Origin: Actinotalea lenta
GTDB taxonomy: Bacteria > Actinomycetota > Actinomycetes > Actinomycetales > Cellulomonadaceae
DNA length: 64,000 nucleotides
Direction: 5' to 3'
Assembly: GCF_030586465.1 (NCBI RefSeq)
Contig: NZ_JAUQYP010000001.1
Span: 2,569,946 to 2,633,945, forward strand
Shown: positions 20,853-29,732 of the stretch, piece by piece
Layout: every line of letters starts with the position of its first letter
Numbering within the stretch: position 1 is the stretch's first letter
Translations under genes and position numbers: made by a program
The notes under the pieces: generated by a model
The model's database searches: none
Seen by the model: the letters and a program-made list of their open reading frames with translations, nothing else
Told to the model about the DNA's origin: nothing

Positions 20853-21929
20853 TCAGCGCTGGACGCGGGCGTTGCCCTGCCAGATGTTCCAGACCTGAGC
20901 CTCGTCCGCGGGTGCGGCGTGGTCGGTGAGGACGGTCGCGGCGAGCGCGCCGGTGGCCCAGCCGAACTCCAGGCAGCGACGGGCGTCCCAACCGCGGAGC
21001 AACCCGTAGAGCAGCCCGCCGACGAACCCGTCGCCGCCTCCGATCCGGTCGAGCACGCCGATCTCGCGAGGTGCTGCGACATGGACCTGTCCGCGGTCGG
21101 AGACCAGGGCACCCCACAGGTGGCGGTTGGCGCCGAGCACCTCGCGCAGCGTCGTCGCCACCAGGGTCGCCGAAGGGAAGCGGTCGTGGATCCTGCCGAT
21201 CATCTCGGTGAAGCCCTCGAGCTCGGCCTCCAGGCCCTCTCCCCCGACCTGGGGCCCGGGGATCCCGAGCGCGAGCTGGAAGTCCTCCTCGTTGCCGACC
21301 AGGACGTCGGCATGCTCGGCGATCTCCGTGAAGGCCGCTCGGAGCTCGGCTTCGCGGCCGGCCCAGAAGGACGCCCGGTGGTTGAGGTCGAACGCCACGA
21401 CGGTGCCGTGCGTGCGGGCGGCACGCGCCAGTGCCACGCAGAACGCCGAGGTGTCCGGGGACAGCGCTGCGACGAGGCCCGACAGGTGCAAGACCTGGAC
21501 ACCCTCACCGCGGAAGATCCTGTCGAGGTCGAAGGCGTCCGCGGCGAGGGTCCGGCCGACCTCACCGGCGCGGTCGTTGTGCACCCGGGGGGCCCGGGCG
21601 CCGTACCCGCTGTCGGCGATGTTGAACTGGTGGCGCAGACCCCAGGCGCCACCCTGTGGCACCTCAGGCCCCTCGACGACCATGTGTCGCGCAGCGAGGT
21701 CGGACTTGATGAAGGCCGCGATCGGGCTGCCGGCGACGAAGGTGGTCAGTACCTTCACCGGCAGGCCGAGATGGGAGACGACGCTTGCGACGTTCGTCTC
21801 GGCCGAGGTGGCCTGCATGACGAACCGGCTGCTCGCGTGGACCGGCTGGCCGTTCTCCGGTGTCAGGCGCACCCCCATGCTGGTCGGCACGACCAACGCC
21901 CACCTGGCAGCCTCGCGCAGCTGGATCAC
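20853..21929 (-). CDS. PfkB family sugar or sugar-acid kinase (KDG-kinase-like)
   Basis: A 358-residue ribokinase-fold kinase. Motifs include an N-terminal sugar-binding region with GSPIAAFIKSDLA, HLSGLVAAL, FDLNHRASFW (like the D-N-R...LW stretch of 2-keto-3-deoxygluconate kinases) and the C-terminal signature DRIGGGDGFVGGLL with the catalytic Asp. The GTG start overlaps the uxuB stop (GTGA), third gene of uxaC-uxuB-kinase. KDG kinase is the family-based guess, but no enzyme that makes KDG is present here. Gluconate, the product expected from the LarA-like epimerase, is an alternative substrate worth testing. Confidence 0.82.
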   Translation of the reverse strand: MIQLREAARWALVVPTSMGVRLTPENGQPVHASSRFVMQATSAETNVASVVSHLGLPVKVLTTFVAGSPIAAFIKSDLAARHMVVEGPEVPQGGAWGLRHQFNIADSGYGARAPRVHNDRAGEVGRTLAADAFDLDRIFRGEGVQVLHLSGLVAALSPDTSAFCVALARAARTHGTVVAFDLNHRASFWAGREAELRAAFTEIAEHADVLVGNEEDFQLALGIPGPQVGGEGLEAELEGFTEMIGRIHDRFPSATLVATTLREVLGANRHLWGALVSDRGQVHVAAPREIGVLDRIGGGDGFVGGLLYGLLRGWDARRCLEFGWATGALAATVLTDHAAPADEAQVWNIWQGNARVQR

Positions 21930-23329
21930 GCCGACGCCTCCAGCTCGGTGAGATGGGCCAGGACCGCTGCCACGACGTCGGGGTTCCCGGCGAGGTCGTG
22001 CCCGAGGTGGCCGAGCACGGCGTCCACGCCCTCCTGTGCGGAGCGGCCCTCGACCAGTGCGAGGACCTCGTCGGCGCGCGCGTCCTTGACCGGAGCGCCA
22101 TGACCGCGCAGGTGGGCGACCCACGCCGCGACAGCACGCGTGGCGCCCGGGGGCACACGTCCGGCAGCGAGCTCGGCTCGCAGCGTGGGAAGGATCCGCA
22201 CCGGGAGCTTCTGTGACCCGTCGGCAGCGATCTGTGCGAGGAGGTGCCGGATCGAACGGTTCTCGTAGCGGGCCACGAGCGCGTCGCGGTAGGCGTGCAC
22301 GTGGTCGCTCGGCAGGACGAGATGGGTCATCGCCTCGCTCCACCACTCATCGACCCAGGCGCGGCACACCGGGTCGGCGATCGCCTGGTCGACGGTCTGG
22401 TGACCGCGGATCGTGGCGGCGTAGGCGAGCAGGGAGTGGGATCCGTTCAGCATCCACAGCTTGCGCTGCTCGTACGGTTCGACGTCGTCGACCACGAGCG
22501 CACCGGCCTGTTCCCAGGCCGGCCGGCCTGCGGGGAACTCGGACTGGATGACCCACTCGCTGAACGGCTCGGTGGGAACCGGCGCGACGTCGGTCCACCC
22601 GGTCTGTTCGCGCACCGCGTCGCGGTGCTCGTCCGTGGTGGCGGGCGTGATCCGGTCCACCATCGTGGTCCCGAACGCGACCGTGGACTCGACCCAGCCG
22701 GTCAGGTCGGGGTCGACGAGGTCGATCAGGTCGGTGAGCACGGTGCGCAGCGCCTGCCCGTTCCCCGGGAGGTTGTCGCACGGCAGCACGGTGAGCGGCC
22801 CCGCCCCGGAGTCCCGGCGCGCCCGCAGGCCGGCGACGATCCGGGCGGGCGAGGTGCGCAGCCCTGTGGTGGTTCCGACCCTCAGGTCCGCCACGTCGGC
22901 GGAGACGTCAGGGTTGTCCGTGTCGAGGTGACCGTCGGGGCGGCGCACGTAGCCCGCCTCGGTGATGGTCAGGGTGACCACGGCCAGCTCCGGGCTGCGC
23001 CAGTAGCCCAGCCATGCCTGGTGGTCCCCAGCCGGGTGCACGGCCGAGATGCTCGACACGACGTCGAACGCGTCGCCGTCGTCGGAACGGGTGATCAGGG
23101 TGTAGAGCCCCTCCTGCGGGCCCAACGCGTCGGCCATCGAGGCCGAGCGGCCCGTGAAGGCGGCGATCCCCCACCGGTCGGCGTCGGGGGCACGGTCGGT
23201 GTACCAGGCCTGGTGGGCGCGGAAGAAGTTGCCGAGTCCGACGTGCACCAGGCGGACGGGAGCGGCCGGGCGGCCGGCGCCTGCCGCCCGGCTCAGGCGG
23301 GTCGAGGTCGCGGCATGGGACGTGCTCAC
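21926..23329 (-). CDS. uxuB: Fructuronate reductase (mannitol dehydrogenase family)
   Basis: NADH-dependent interconversion of D-fructuronate and D-mannonate. The 467-residue protein has the N-terminal VHVGLGNFFRAHQAWYTD nucleotide-binding region and the family signature KLWMLNGSHSLLAY with the catalytic Lys, Asn and His. The GTG at 23329 overlaps the uxaC stop, and its own stop overlaps the kinase start, both as GTGA. Family members also include mannitol and tagaturonate dehydrogenases; the uxaC and uidA context favours fructuronate. Confidence 0.88.
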   Translation of the reverse strand: MSTSHAATSTRLSRAAGAGRPAAPVRLVHVGLGNFFRAHQAWYTDRAPDADRWGIAAFTGRSASMADALGPQEGLYTLITRSDDGDAFDVVSSISAVHPAGDHQAWLGYWRSPELAVVTLTITEAGYVRRPDGHLDTDNPDVSADVADLRVGTTTGLRTSPARIVAGLRARRDSGAGPLTVLPCDNLPGNGQALRTVLTDLIDLVDPDLTGWVESTVAFGTTMVDRITPATTDEHRDAVREQTGWTDVAPVPTEPFSEWVIQSEFPAGRPAWEQAGALVVDDVEPYEQRKLWMLNGSHSLLAYAATIRGHQTVDQAIADPVCRAWVDEWWSEAMTHLVLPSDHVHAYRDALVARYENRSIRHLLAQIAADGSQKLPVRILPTLRAELAAGRVPPGATRAVAAWVAHLRGHGAPVKDARADEVLALVEGRSAQEGVDAVLGHLGHDLAGNPDVVAAVLAHLTELEASA

Positions 23330-24735
23330 AGTCGGAAGGCCTTTCTGGGGTACGTGACGACCAGGTGGTACGCCTCGTCGAGCGCTTCGTCGAGGGTGAG
23401 GCGGTGGTCGGCGACCAGGCCGGCGAGGAACGCGGAGTCCATCCGGCGGGCGGTGTCGTGGCGCGCCGGGATGGACAGGTAGGCGCGGGTGTCGTCGATG
23501 AAGCCCGAGGTCTTGGAGAAGCCGGCCGTCTCCGTGACGGCGGCGCGGTAGCGGGCCATGGCGTCCGGGGCGTCGATGAACCACCACGGGGCACCGATGT
23601 GCACCGACGGGTAGAACCCGGCCAGCGGTGCGAGCTCGCGGGAGTACACGGTCTCGTCGATGGTGAACAGGACCACCTGGAAGGTCGGGTCGGTGCCGAA
23701 GGCGTCGAGCATCGGCTGGACCGCCCGGGTGTACTCGACCGAGATGGGGATGTCCGCGCCGACGTCGGCCCCGTACCGCTCGAAGGTCGGGGTGTGGTGG
23801 TTGCGGTGGACGGCCGGGTGCATGGTCATGACCAGACCGTCCTCGGAGGCCATGCGCGCCATCTGGAACATCAGGTCGCGGCGCAGCGTGTCGGCGTCGT
23901 CGGGGCTGATCCGGCCGGCCAGTGCGAGGCCGTAGAGCCGCTCGGCCTCCGTGGCGGGCAGGGGCTCGACGCGGGCGTCGCGGTGGGAGTGGTCGGTCGA
24001 CGTGGCGCCGTTGGCCTTGAAGTAGGCGCGTCGGCGCTCCATGGCCTGGACCCATCCGGCGTAGTCGCCGGTGTCGACGTCGGCCGCCTCGCCCAGCGCC
24101 GCGGTGAGGTCGGGCCAGTCGGGACGGGCAGGCTCGAGGTAGCGGTCGGGGCGGAAGCTCGGTGCGACCCGGCCGTCCCAGGTCGGGTCCGCGGCGAGGG
24201 CGCGGTGGTGGCGCAGGTCGTCGACCGGGTCGTCGGTGGTGGCGAGGAACTCGATGCCGAATCGCCGGTAGAGCGCCCGCGGCCGGAAGTCCGGGGTGTC
24301 CAGCAGCTCGGCGATCGCCTCGTAGAGCGTGTCCGCGGTCTCGGCGGACGGGACGAGGTCGAGCCCGAAGACGTCTGCGAGCCCGGACTCGAACCAGAAC
24401 TTCACCGGCGTACCGCGATACGCGGGCCAGTGCTCGCACAGCAGGCGGAAAGCCTTGCGGCGCTGGTCGACGCTGACGTCCTGCTGCCCCACTCCGAGGT
24501 CGGCCAGCGAGACACCGCGGGCGTGCAGCACGCGGGTGACGTAGTGGTCGGGGGTGATGAGCAGTGACGTGGGGTCCTCGAACGGCGTGTCCTGCGCCAG
24601 CCACTCGGCCGGGACGTGGCCGTGCGGGGAGATGATCGGCAGCCCGCGCACCTCGTCGTAGAGACGCCGCGCGATCGACCGGGTGGTCGGATCAGGTGGG
24701 AACAGCCGGTCCGGAGAGAGCGCCAAGCGAGCCAT
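23326..24735 (-). CDS. uxaC: Uronate isomerase (glucuronate isomerase)
   Basis: Converts D-glucuronate to D-fructuronate (and often galacturonate to tagaturonate). A 469-residue amidohydrolase-superfamily barrel with the metal-binding HGHVP near residue 40, RRFGIEFLATTDDPVDDL, VLFTIDETVYSRELAPLAG, and the C-terminal RMDSAFLAGLVADHRLTLDE region, all typical of UxaC. First gene of the uxaC-uxuB-kinase operon, divergent from the LarA homologue across a 99-base region containing a LacI-type operator 31 bases from its start. Confidence 0.95.
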   Translation of the reverse strand: MARLALSPDRLFPPDPTTRSIARRLYDEVRGLPIISPHGHVPAEWLAQDTPFEDPTSLLITPDHYVTRVLHARGVSLADLGVGQQDVSVDQRRKAFRLLCEHWPAYRGTPVKFWFESGLADVFGLDLVPSAETADTLYEAIAELLDTPDFRPRALYRRFGIEFLATTDDPVDDLRHHRALAADPTWDGRVAPSFRPDRYLEPARPDWPDLTAALGEAADVDTGDYAGWVQAMERRRAYFKANGATSTDHSHRDARVEPLPATEAERLYGLALAGRISPDDADTLRRDLMFQMARMASEDGLVMTMHPAVHRNHHTPTFERYGADVGADIPISVEYTRAVQPMLDAFGTDPTFQVVLFTIDETVYSRELAPLAGFYPSVHIGAPWWFIDAPDAMARYRAAVTETAGFSKTSGFIDDTRAYLSIPARHDTARRMDSAFLAGLVADHRLTLDEALDEAYHLVVTYPRKAFRL

Positions 24736-24765
24736 GGCCCCATGCTTCGCAGCCGATCAGGCGCC

Positions 24766-24781
24766 CGGCAATCGGTTGCCA
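24766..24781. promoter_or_regulatory. LacI operator between uxaC and the LarA homologue
   Basis: CGGCAATCGGTTGCCA matches 14 of 16 consensus positions. It sits in the divergent promoter region and could control both units. A further TTGCC half-site follows at 24786-24790. Confidence 0.65.
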
Positions 24782-24834
24782 ACTGTTGCCCCCGCTGCTT
24801 GCCCCGCGCCCGTGGGCCGCGCATCGTTGAGCCC

Positions 24835-26118
24835 ATGACCACTGCCGACGCGCGCCTGCGGACCGTCCCTCTGTCGTCGATCGGGGGGCCCGAACAGGTC
24901 CTGGAACCCACGGCCGTCGTCGAGTTCGTCGTCGAGTCCCTCGACCGTCTACCGCTCGAGGGCCGCAGCGTCTGCCTGGTCATCCCCGACGGCACCCGGT
25001 CAGCGCCCCTGCCGCTGCTGCTGTCCGCGGTGCACCGCGCGCTGGTCGGCCGGGTGTCCCGGCTCACCGCCGTCATCGCGCTGGGGACCCACCAGGCGAT
25101 GAGCGAGGAGCACATCGCCAAGCACCTCGGCTATGTGGAGGGTGGCCTGGAGGCGACGTACCCCGGCATGACGGTGCTCAACCACGAGTGGTGGGACCCG
25201 GACACCCTCGTCTCGGTGGGCCGGATCTCCGCGGAGCGGGTCGCCGAGCTGTCCGAGGGGCGCCTTGCCGTGGACGCGGACGTGCGACTGAACCGCGCTG
25301 TCGTCGAGCACGACGTGGCCCTGGTGGTCGGCCCGGTGTTCCCGCACGAGGTCGTGGGGTTCTCGGGTGGCAACAAGTACTTCTTCCCCGGGATCGCCGG
25401 CCAGGAGATCATCGACCTCACGCACTGGGTGGGCGCGCTGATCACCAGCGCCGAGATCATCGGGACGCGCGGCATCACCCCGGTGCGCGCCCTGATCGAC
25501 GAGGCGGCGAGCCTCATCCCGTCCCAGCGGTTGGCGCTGTGCGTCGTGGCCCAGTCGGGCTCGCACGCCCTGCACGCCGCGGCGCTGGGCACCCCCGAGG
25601 AGGCGTGGGCCGCAGCCGCAGCGGTGTCCGCCGAGACCCACGTGCGCTACCTCGACGCCCCGGTACGCCGCGTCGTGTCGATCATCCCGGAGAAGTACGA
25701 GGACATCTGGACGGCTGCCAAGGGCTTCTACAAGCTCGAGCCAGTGGTGGCCGACGGCGGCGAGGTGATCCTGTACGCCCCCCACGTGACCGAGATCTCG
25801 GTCACGCATCAGGAGATCTACGAGATCGGGTACCACTGCCGGGACTACTTCACCAAGCAGTGGGACCTCTTCAAGGACACCCACTGGGGCGTGCTGGCAC
25901 ACAGCACCCACCTGCGCGGCGCCGGCACCTACGACCCGGTGGACGGCGAGCGATGCCGGCTCACGGTGACCCTGGCCACGCGGATCCCCGAGGACAAGGT
26001 CCGGCGCGCGAACCTGGAGTACCTCGACCCCACGTCGGTGGACCTGGCCGCGTACGAGGCCGACCCGGACACGATGGTGGTCCCGAACGCTGGTGAGGTG
26101 CTGTTCCGGCTGCGCTGA
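24835..26118 (+). CDS. LarA-family (DUF2088) nickel-pincer-dependent 2-hydroxyacid racemase/epimerase homologue
   Basis: A 427-residue homologue of lactate racemase LarA. Residues used by LarA are in place: PDGTR (Arg55), GTH (His86, corresponding to the first catalytic base), PHEVVGFSGGNK with His171 and Lys181, and DLTHW with His197. The 10- and 16-residue spacings equal LarA H174-K184-H200, the catalytic His, cofactor-bound Lys and nickel-binding His. Some family members are D-gluconate 2-epimerases. Placed in a uronate operon, mannonate/gluconate C2 epimerisation is the likely reaction (inference). Divergent from uxaC; larE, larB and larC are encoded within 7 kb. Confidence 0.88.
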   Translation: MTTADARLRTVPLSSIGGPEQVLEPTAVVEFVVESLDRLPLEGRSVCLVIPDGTRSAPLPLLLSAVHRALVGRVSRLTAVIALGTHQAMSEEHIAKHLGYVEGGLEATYPGMTVLNHEWWDPDTLVSVGRISAERVAELSEGRLAVDADVRLNRAVVEHDVALVVGPVFPHEVVGFSGGNKYFFPGIAGQEIIDLTHWVGALITSAEIIGTRGITPVRALIDEAASLIPSQRLALCVVAQSGSHALHAAALGTPEEAWAAAAAVSAETHVRYLDAPVRRVVSIIPEKYEDIWTAAKGFYKLEPVVADGGEVILYAPHVTEISVTHQEIYEIGYHCRDYFTKQWDLFKDTHWGVLAHSTHLRGAGTYDPVDGERCRLTVTLATRIPEDKVRRANLEYLDPTSVDLAAYEADPDTMVVPNAGEVLFRLR

Positions 26119-27135
26119 TCAGCGCCGGGCGCGTGCGGTCGACTCGCGTTGCACGAGCCGGGTCGGCAGCACGAACGCCGCCTCGGACCGGTGCAGGGCA
26201 CCGTTGATGATGGCCTGCAGGTTCTTCACAGCAGTCACTCCCATGGTGCGCAGCGGCGCGGCCACGGTGGTCAGGCCCGGGGTGACGAGCTCGGCGGCCA
26301 TGATGTTGTCGAACCCGATCACGCTCACGTCCCGCGGGACGTCGATGCCTGCCGCGGCCAGGCCCCGCATCAGACCGATCGCGACGAGGTCGTTGTAGGC
26401 GAGCACCGCCGTCGGGAGGTTGTCCAGGAGCTTCTCCACGACGCCGCGGCCGCCGACGACCGTCGGCGGGACGGGGCCGACTCGCCGGGTGTGCAGCTCG
26501 AGCTCGTGGCCGGCTTCGCGCAGGGCTCGCCACCGGGCGCCGTCGGCCCAGGACGCCTCGGGGCCGGCGACGTAGGTGATCTGCTGGTGCCCGAGCTCTC
26601 CGAGGTGCTCGACAGCCCGACGCACGCCCCGAGGGTTGTCGGTGACGACGCTGGGCAGCCCTGCGACGTCTCGGTTGAGGACGATCGTCGGCTTCTGCTT
26701 GGCGATCACGCGCAGGCTCGAGTCCGACATCCGCGAGCTCCCGATCACGATGCCCTCGACCGCCGGCAGCACACGCTCGAGCGAGAGCCGCTCGACCACG
26801 TCCGACTCGCGCGCGTCGGCGAGCAGGACCGTGTACTCGGCCTCGGAGGCCGCGAGCTGCGCACCACGGATGAGCTCGGAGTAGAACGGGTTGGTCACGT
26901 CCGAGATCATCAGGGCGATCATCTTCGTCCGGGACGTCGACAGCGCTTGCGCCATCGGGTTCGCGCGATAGCCGAGCTCGGCGGCGACCTGCCGGATCCG
27001 CGCCGCGGTGTCGGCGTTGACGCGACCAGGGCGGGCGAAGGCGCGGGAGACCGTGGACGGCGCGACTCCCGCCGCGCGCGCGACGTCGTAGATCGTCACG
27101 GGCCGCTTCGCGGCTTCGTCGCCGTCGTCTGCCAC
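26119..27135 (-). CDS. LacI family transcriptional regulator of the glucuronide island
   Basis: A 338-residue repressor: helix-turn-helix TIYDVARAAGVAPSTVSRAF, hinge NPMAQALSTSR, then a periplasmic-binding-protein-like sensor domain (MISDVTNPFYSELIRG, VLNRDV, DNPRGVRRAVEHL, GFDNIMAAELVTPGLTTV). The GTG at 27135 is chosen; a TTG at 27144 is possible. Convergent with the LarA homologue with no gap between stops and divergent from gnd. An operator 32 bases before its start suggests autoregulation. The effector is unknown; a uronate or aldonate intermediate is likely. Confidence 0.93.
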   Translation of the reverse strand: MADDGDEAAKRPVTIYDVARAAGVAPSTVSRAFARPGRVNADTAARIRQVAAELGYRANPMAQALSTSRTKMIALMISDVTNPFYSELIRGAQLAASEAEYTVLLADARESDVVERLSLERVLPAVEGIVIGSSRMSDSSLRVIAKQKPTIVLNRDVAGLPSVVTDNPRGVRRAVEHLGELGHQQITYVAGPEASWADGARWRALREAGHELELHTRRVGPVPPTVVGGRGVVEKLLDNLPTAVLAYNDLVAIGLMRGLAAAGIDVPRDVSVIGFDNIMAAELVTPGLTTVAAPLRTMGVTAVKNLQAIINGALHRSEAAFVLPTRLVQRESTARARR

Positions 27136-27166
27136 GCCGCTCAACCTAGGTGCGTCCGCGACGGAA

Positions 27167-27182
27167 TGGCAACCGGTTGTCA
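27167..27182. promoter_or_regulatory. LacI operator upstream of the regulator gene
   Basis: TGGCAACCGGTTGTCA matches 15 of 16 consensus positions and lies 32 bases before the lacI-type start, suited to autorepression. Confidence 0.7.
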
Positions 27183-27233
27183 GGCAGGGCCTGGCCGGTG
27201 GGGAACGATCCCGCGTTGCCGCGCAGCAACTCG

Positions 27234-27249
27234 TGGCAACGGGTTGCCA
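27234..27249. promoter_or_regulatory. LacI operator upstream of gnd
   Basis: TGGCAACGGGTTGCCA matches 15 of 16 consensus positions and is flanked by G and C, extending the dyad to 18 bp. It lies 64 bases before gnd and 67 bases from the operator at 27167, a spacing that would allow looping. Confidence 0.7.
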
Positions 27250-27312
27250 CTCCCCCGGGCCACCTGGCTGACTCAGGGGACGACACCCCAGGTCGCCCCG
27301 GACGAAGGAACG

Positions 27313-28767
27313 ATGATGACCACCTCCCCGACCCCCACCGCCACCGCCCAGGTCGGCGTGGTGGGCCTTGCCGTGATGGGTTCGAACCTCGCGCGCAACT
27401 TCGCGCGGCACGGCTACCGCGTCGCCGTCTACAACCGCACCGGCGCCAAGACGGACGAGCTCGTGCGCGCGCATGGCGACGAGGGCACCTTCGTGCCCTC
27501 CGCCGGGCTGGCGGGCTTCGTGGCGAGCCTGGAGCGGCCGCGCCGGGTCGTCATCATGGTCAAGGCCGGTGGGCCGACCGACGCGGTCATCGACGAGCTC
27601 GTGCCGTTGCTCGAGCCGGGCGACATCGTCGTCGACGGCGGGAACGCACACTTCCCCGACACCGTCCGCCGCGAGGCGGCGCTGGCCGAGAAGGGCCTGC
27701 ACTTCGTCGGCGCGGGCATCTCCGGCGGCGAGGAGGGTGCGCTCAACGGCCCGTCGATCATGCCCGGCGGCCCGGCCGCCTCCTACGCCGCACTCGGTCC
27801 GATGCTGGAGGAGATCTCCGCACACGTGGACGGGGTGCCGTGCTGCACGCACGTGGGGCCGGACGGCGCGGGGCACTTCGTGAAGATGGTGCACAACGGC
27901 ATCGAGTACGCCGACATGCAGCTCATCGCCGAGGCGTACGACCTGATGCGCCATGCCCTGGGTGCCACGCCGAGCGAGCTGGCCCAGGTCTTCGCGGACT
28001 GGAACGCCGGTGACCTGGACTCGTTCCTCATCGAGATCACCGCCGAGGTCCTCGCCCACACCGACGCCGAGACGGGCAAGGCGCTGGTCGACGTGATCGT
28101 GGACGAGGCCGGGCAGAAGGGCACCGGGCGGTGGACCGTGCAGGCCGCGCTGGACCTGGGCGTGCCGGTGACCGGGATCGCCGAGGCCACCTTCGCCCGT
28201 GCCGTGTCCTCCTCCGTCCCCCAGCGCCGGGCGGCGCGCGACCTGCCGGCGCACGTCGGCACCTGGGACGTCGCCGATCGCGACGGGTTCGTCGAGGACG
28301 TCCGCAAGGCGCTGTACGCCTCGAAGGTCGTGGCGTACTCCCAGGGCTTCGACCAGATCGCCGCGGCCTCGGCGGAGTACGGCTGGGACATCGACCGCGG
28401 CGCGATGGCCCGGATCTGGCGCGGCGGATGCATCATCCGCGCGACCTTCCTGGACCGGATCACCGAGGCCTACCAGCGCGACCCCGGCCTGCCGCTGCTG
28501 ATCGCCGACCCCTACTTCGCCGACGCCGTCGGTGAGGGCGTGGCCGCGTGGCGGCGCATCGTGTCCCTGGCTGCGCTCAACGGGGTCCCCGCGCCGGCGT
28601 TCAGCTCGTCGCTGGCGTACTACGACGCGCTGCGCGCCGAGCGCCTGCCCGCGGCGCTCGTCCAGGCCCAGCGCGACTTCTTCGGAGCGCACACCTACCG
28701 GCGCGTCGACAAGGACGGCACGTACCACACGCTGTGGTCGGAGGACCGCCGCGAGGTCGTGGCCTGA
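27313..28767 (+). CDS. gnd: 6-Phosphogluconate dehydrogenase (decarboxylating)
   Basis: Oxidatively decarboxylates 6-phosphogluconate to ribulose 5-phosphate. The 484-residue protein has GVVGLAVMGSNLARN and the NRT end of the NADP site, GGNAHFPDT, GAGISGGEEGALNGPSIMPGG (substrate site), the catalytic Lys-containing GHFVKMVHNGIEY, and IWRGGCIIRA, all canonical. ATG at 27313; an adjacent ATG at 27316 has better spacing from GAAGGA. Being under a LacI operator between uronate genes and lar genes suggests a dedicated catabolic role rather than the housekeeping pentose phosphate copy. Confidence 0.96.
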   Translation: MMTTSPTPTATAQVGVVGLAVMGSNLARNFARHGYRVAVYNRTGAKTDELVRAHGDEGTFVPSAGLAGFVASLERPRRVVIMVKAGGPTDAVIDELVPLLEPGDIVVDGGNAHFPDTVRREAALAEKGLHFVGAGISGGEEGALNGPSIMPGGPAASYAALGPMLEEISAHVDGVPCCTHVGPDGAGHFVKMVHNGIEYADMQLIAEAYDLMRHALGATPSELAQVFADWNAGDLDSFLIEITAEVLAHTDAETGKALVDVIVDEAGQKGTGRWTVQAALDLGVPVTGIAEATFARAVSSSVPQRRAARDLPAHVGTWDVADRDGFVEDVRKALYASKVVAYSQGFDQIAAASAEYGWDIDRGAMARIWRGGCIIRATFLDRITEAYQRDPGLPLLIADPYFADAVGEGVAAWRRIVSLAALNGVPAPAFSSSLAYYDALRAERLPAALVQAQRDFFGAHTYRRVDKDGTYHTLWSEDRREVVA

Positions 28768-28865
28768 GCCTGAGCCGCCCTGCACTCATCCGGCCCGGGC
28801 GCCGCCGCTGGCGCAGGGCGAGTGCGGTGGCGCACAGTGGACCGCGAGATCGAAGGGAGTCCGAC

Positions 28866-29732
28866 ATGGCCGTCGAGGTCCAGGTACCGGCACCGAGCAC
28901 GGCACGAGAGCTGAGGCACCTCGAGGCGCGCATCGCGACGGAGCTCGGCGAGCCCGTGCGCCTCGGCGTCGCGTTCTCAGGTGGCGTCGACTCCGCGGTG
29001 CTCCTCGCGGTGGCTGCGCGGGCCCTGGGCCCGCAGCGCGTGCTCGCCGTCCTCGGCGTGTCCCCGAGTCTGGCCGCCGACGAGCGCGAGCTCGCCCACC
29101 GCGTCGCCGAACAGATCGGCGTCCCCCTCGTGGAGGTCCCCACGGCCGAGGGCGAGGTGGCCGCCTACCGCACCAACGGGCCGGACCGCTGCTTCCACTG
29201 CAAGAACGAGCTCTTCACCAAGATCTCCGACGAGGTCGCGCGGCGGCACGGGCTCGACGTGGTCGCGTACGGCGAGAACGCCGACGACGCGCGCCGCCCG
29301 GACCGCCCGGGTTCGGCAGCGGCCACCCGACACGGCGTGCTGCGGCCGCTGGCCGCGGCCGGCGCCACGAAGGCCCAGGTCAGGGCCCTGGCGCGGGCGT
29401 TCGGCTTGGAGGTCGCGGACAAGCCGGCAGCGCCGTGCCTGGCCTCGCGCATCCCGCACTTCGCCGAGGTCACGCCGGCCAAGCTCGGGCAGGTCGAGCG
29501 GGCCGAGGCGGCCATGAGACGGCTCGGGTTCGCCGACTGCAGGGTGCGCCACCACGGGGAGGTCGCGCGCGTCGAGCTGGCCGAGGTCGACCTGGTCGCG
29601 GCGGTGCAGCAGCCGCTGCGGGATGACGTCGTCCGCGCGGTGCGCGAGGCCGGGTTCAGGTTCGTCGCGCTCGACCTGGCCGGCATCCAGTCCGGCGCGT
29701 TCACCCTGCCGTTGGTGGCGGACCGTGGCTGA
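28866..29732 (+). CDS. larE: LarE, sulfur transferase for the nickel-pincer cofactor
   Basis: An ATP-dependent PP-loop enzyme that sulfurates the pyridinium dicarboxylate nucleotide precursor, giving the thioacids that later hold nickel. The 288-residue protein shows the PP-loop AFSGGVDSAVLL, the RCFHCKNELF motif and the DKPAAPCLASRIP stretch, whose Cys matches the sacrificial-sulfur cysteine of characterised LarE. ATG at 28866 with GAAGGGAG upstream, 98 bases after gnd on the same strand. Overlaps larB by 8 bases. Required for the LarA homologue at 24835 to be active. Confidence 0.94.
   Translation: MAVEVQVPAPSTARELRHLEARIATELGEPVRLGVAFSGGVDSAVLLAVAARALGPQRVLAVLGVSPSLAADERELAHRVAEQIGVPLVEVPTAEGEVAAYRTNGPDRCFHCKNELFTKISDEVARRHGLDVVAYGENADDARRPDRPGSAAATRHGVLRPLAAAGATKAQVRALARAFGLEVADKPAAPCLASRIPHFAEVTPAKLGQVERAEAAMRRLGFADCRVRHHGEVARVELAEVDLVAAVQQPLRDDVVRAVREAGFRFVALDLAGIQSGAFTLPLVADRG

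Noticed and set aside
24781-24792. A second full LacI operator next to the one at 24766
   Set aside because: Only a TTGCC half-site remains after alignment; the spacing does not allow a complete dyad.
26149-27312. Long in-frame extension upstream of gnd, antisense to the LacI gene
   Set aside because: The gnd homology starts at 27313 with its own ribosome-binding site; the extension has shadow composition.
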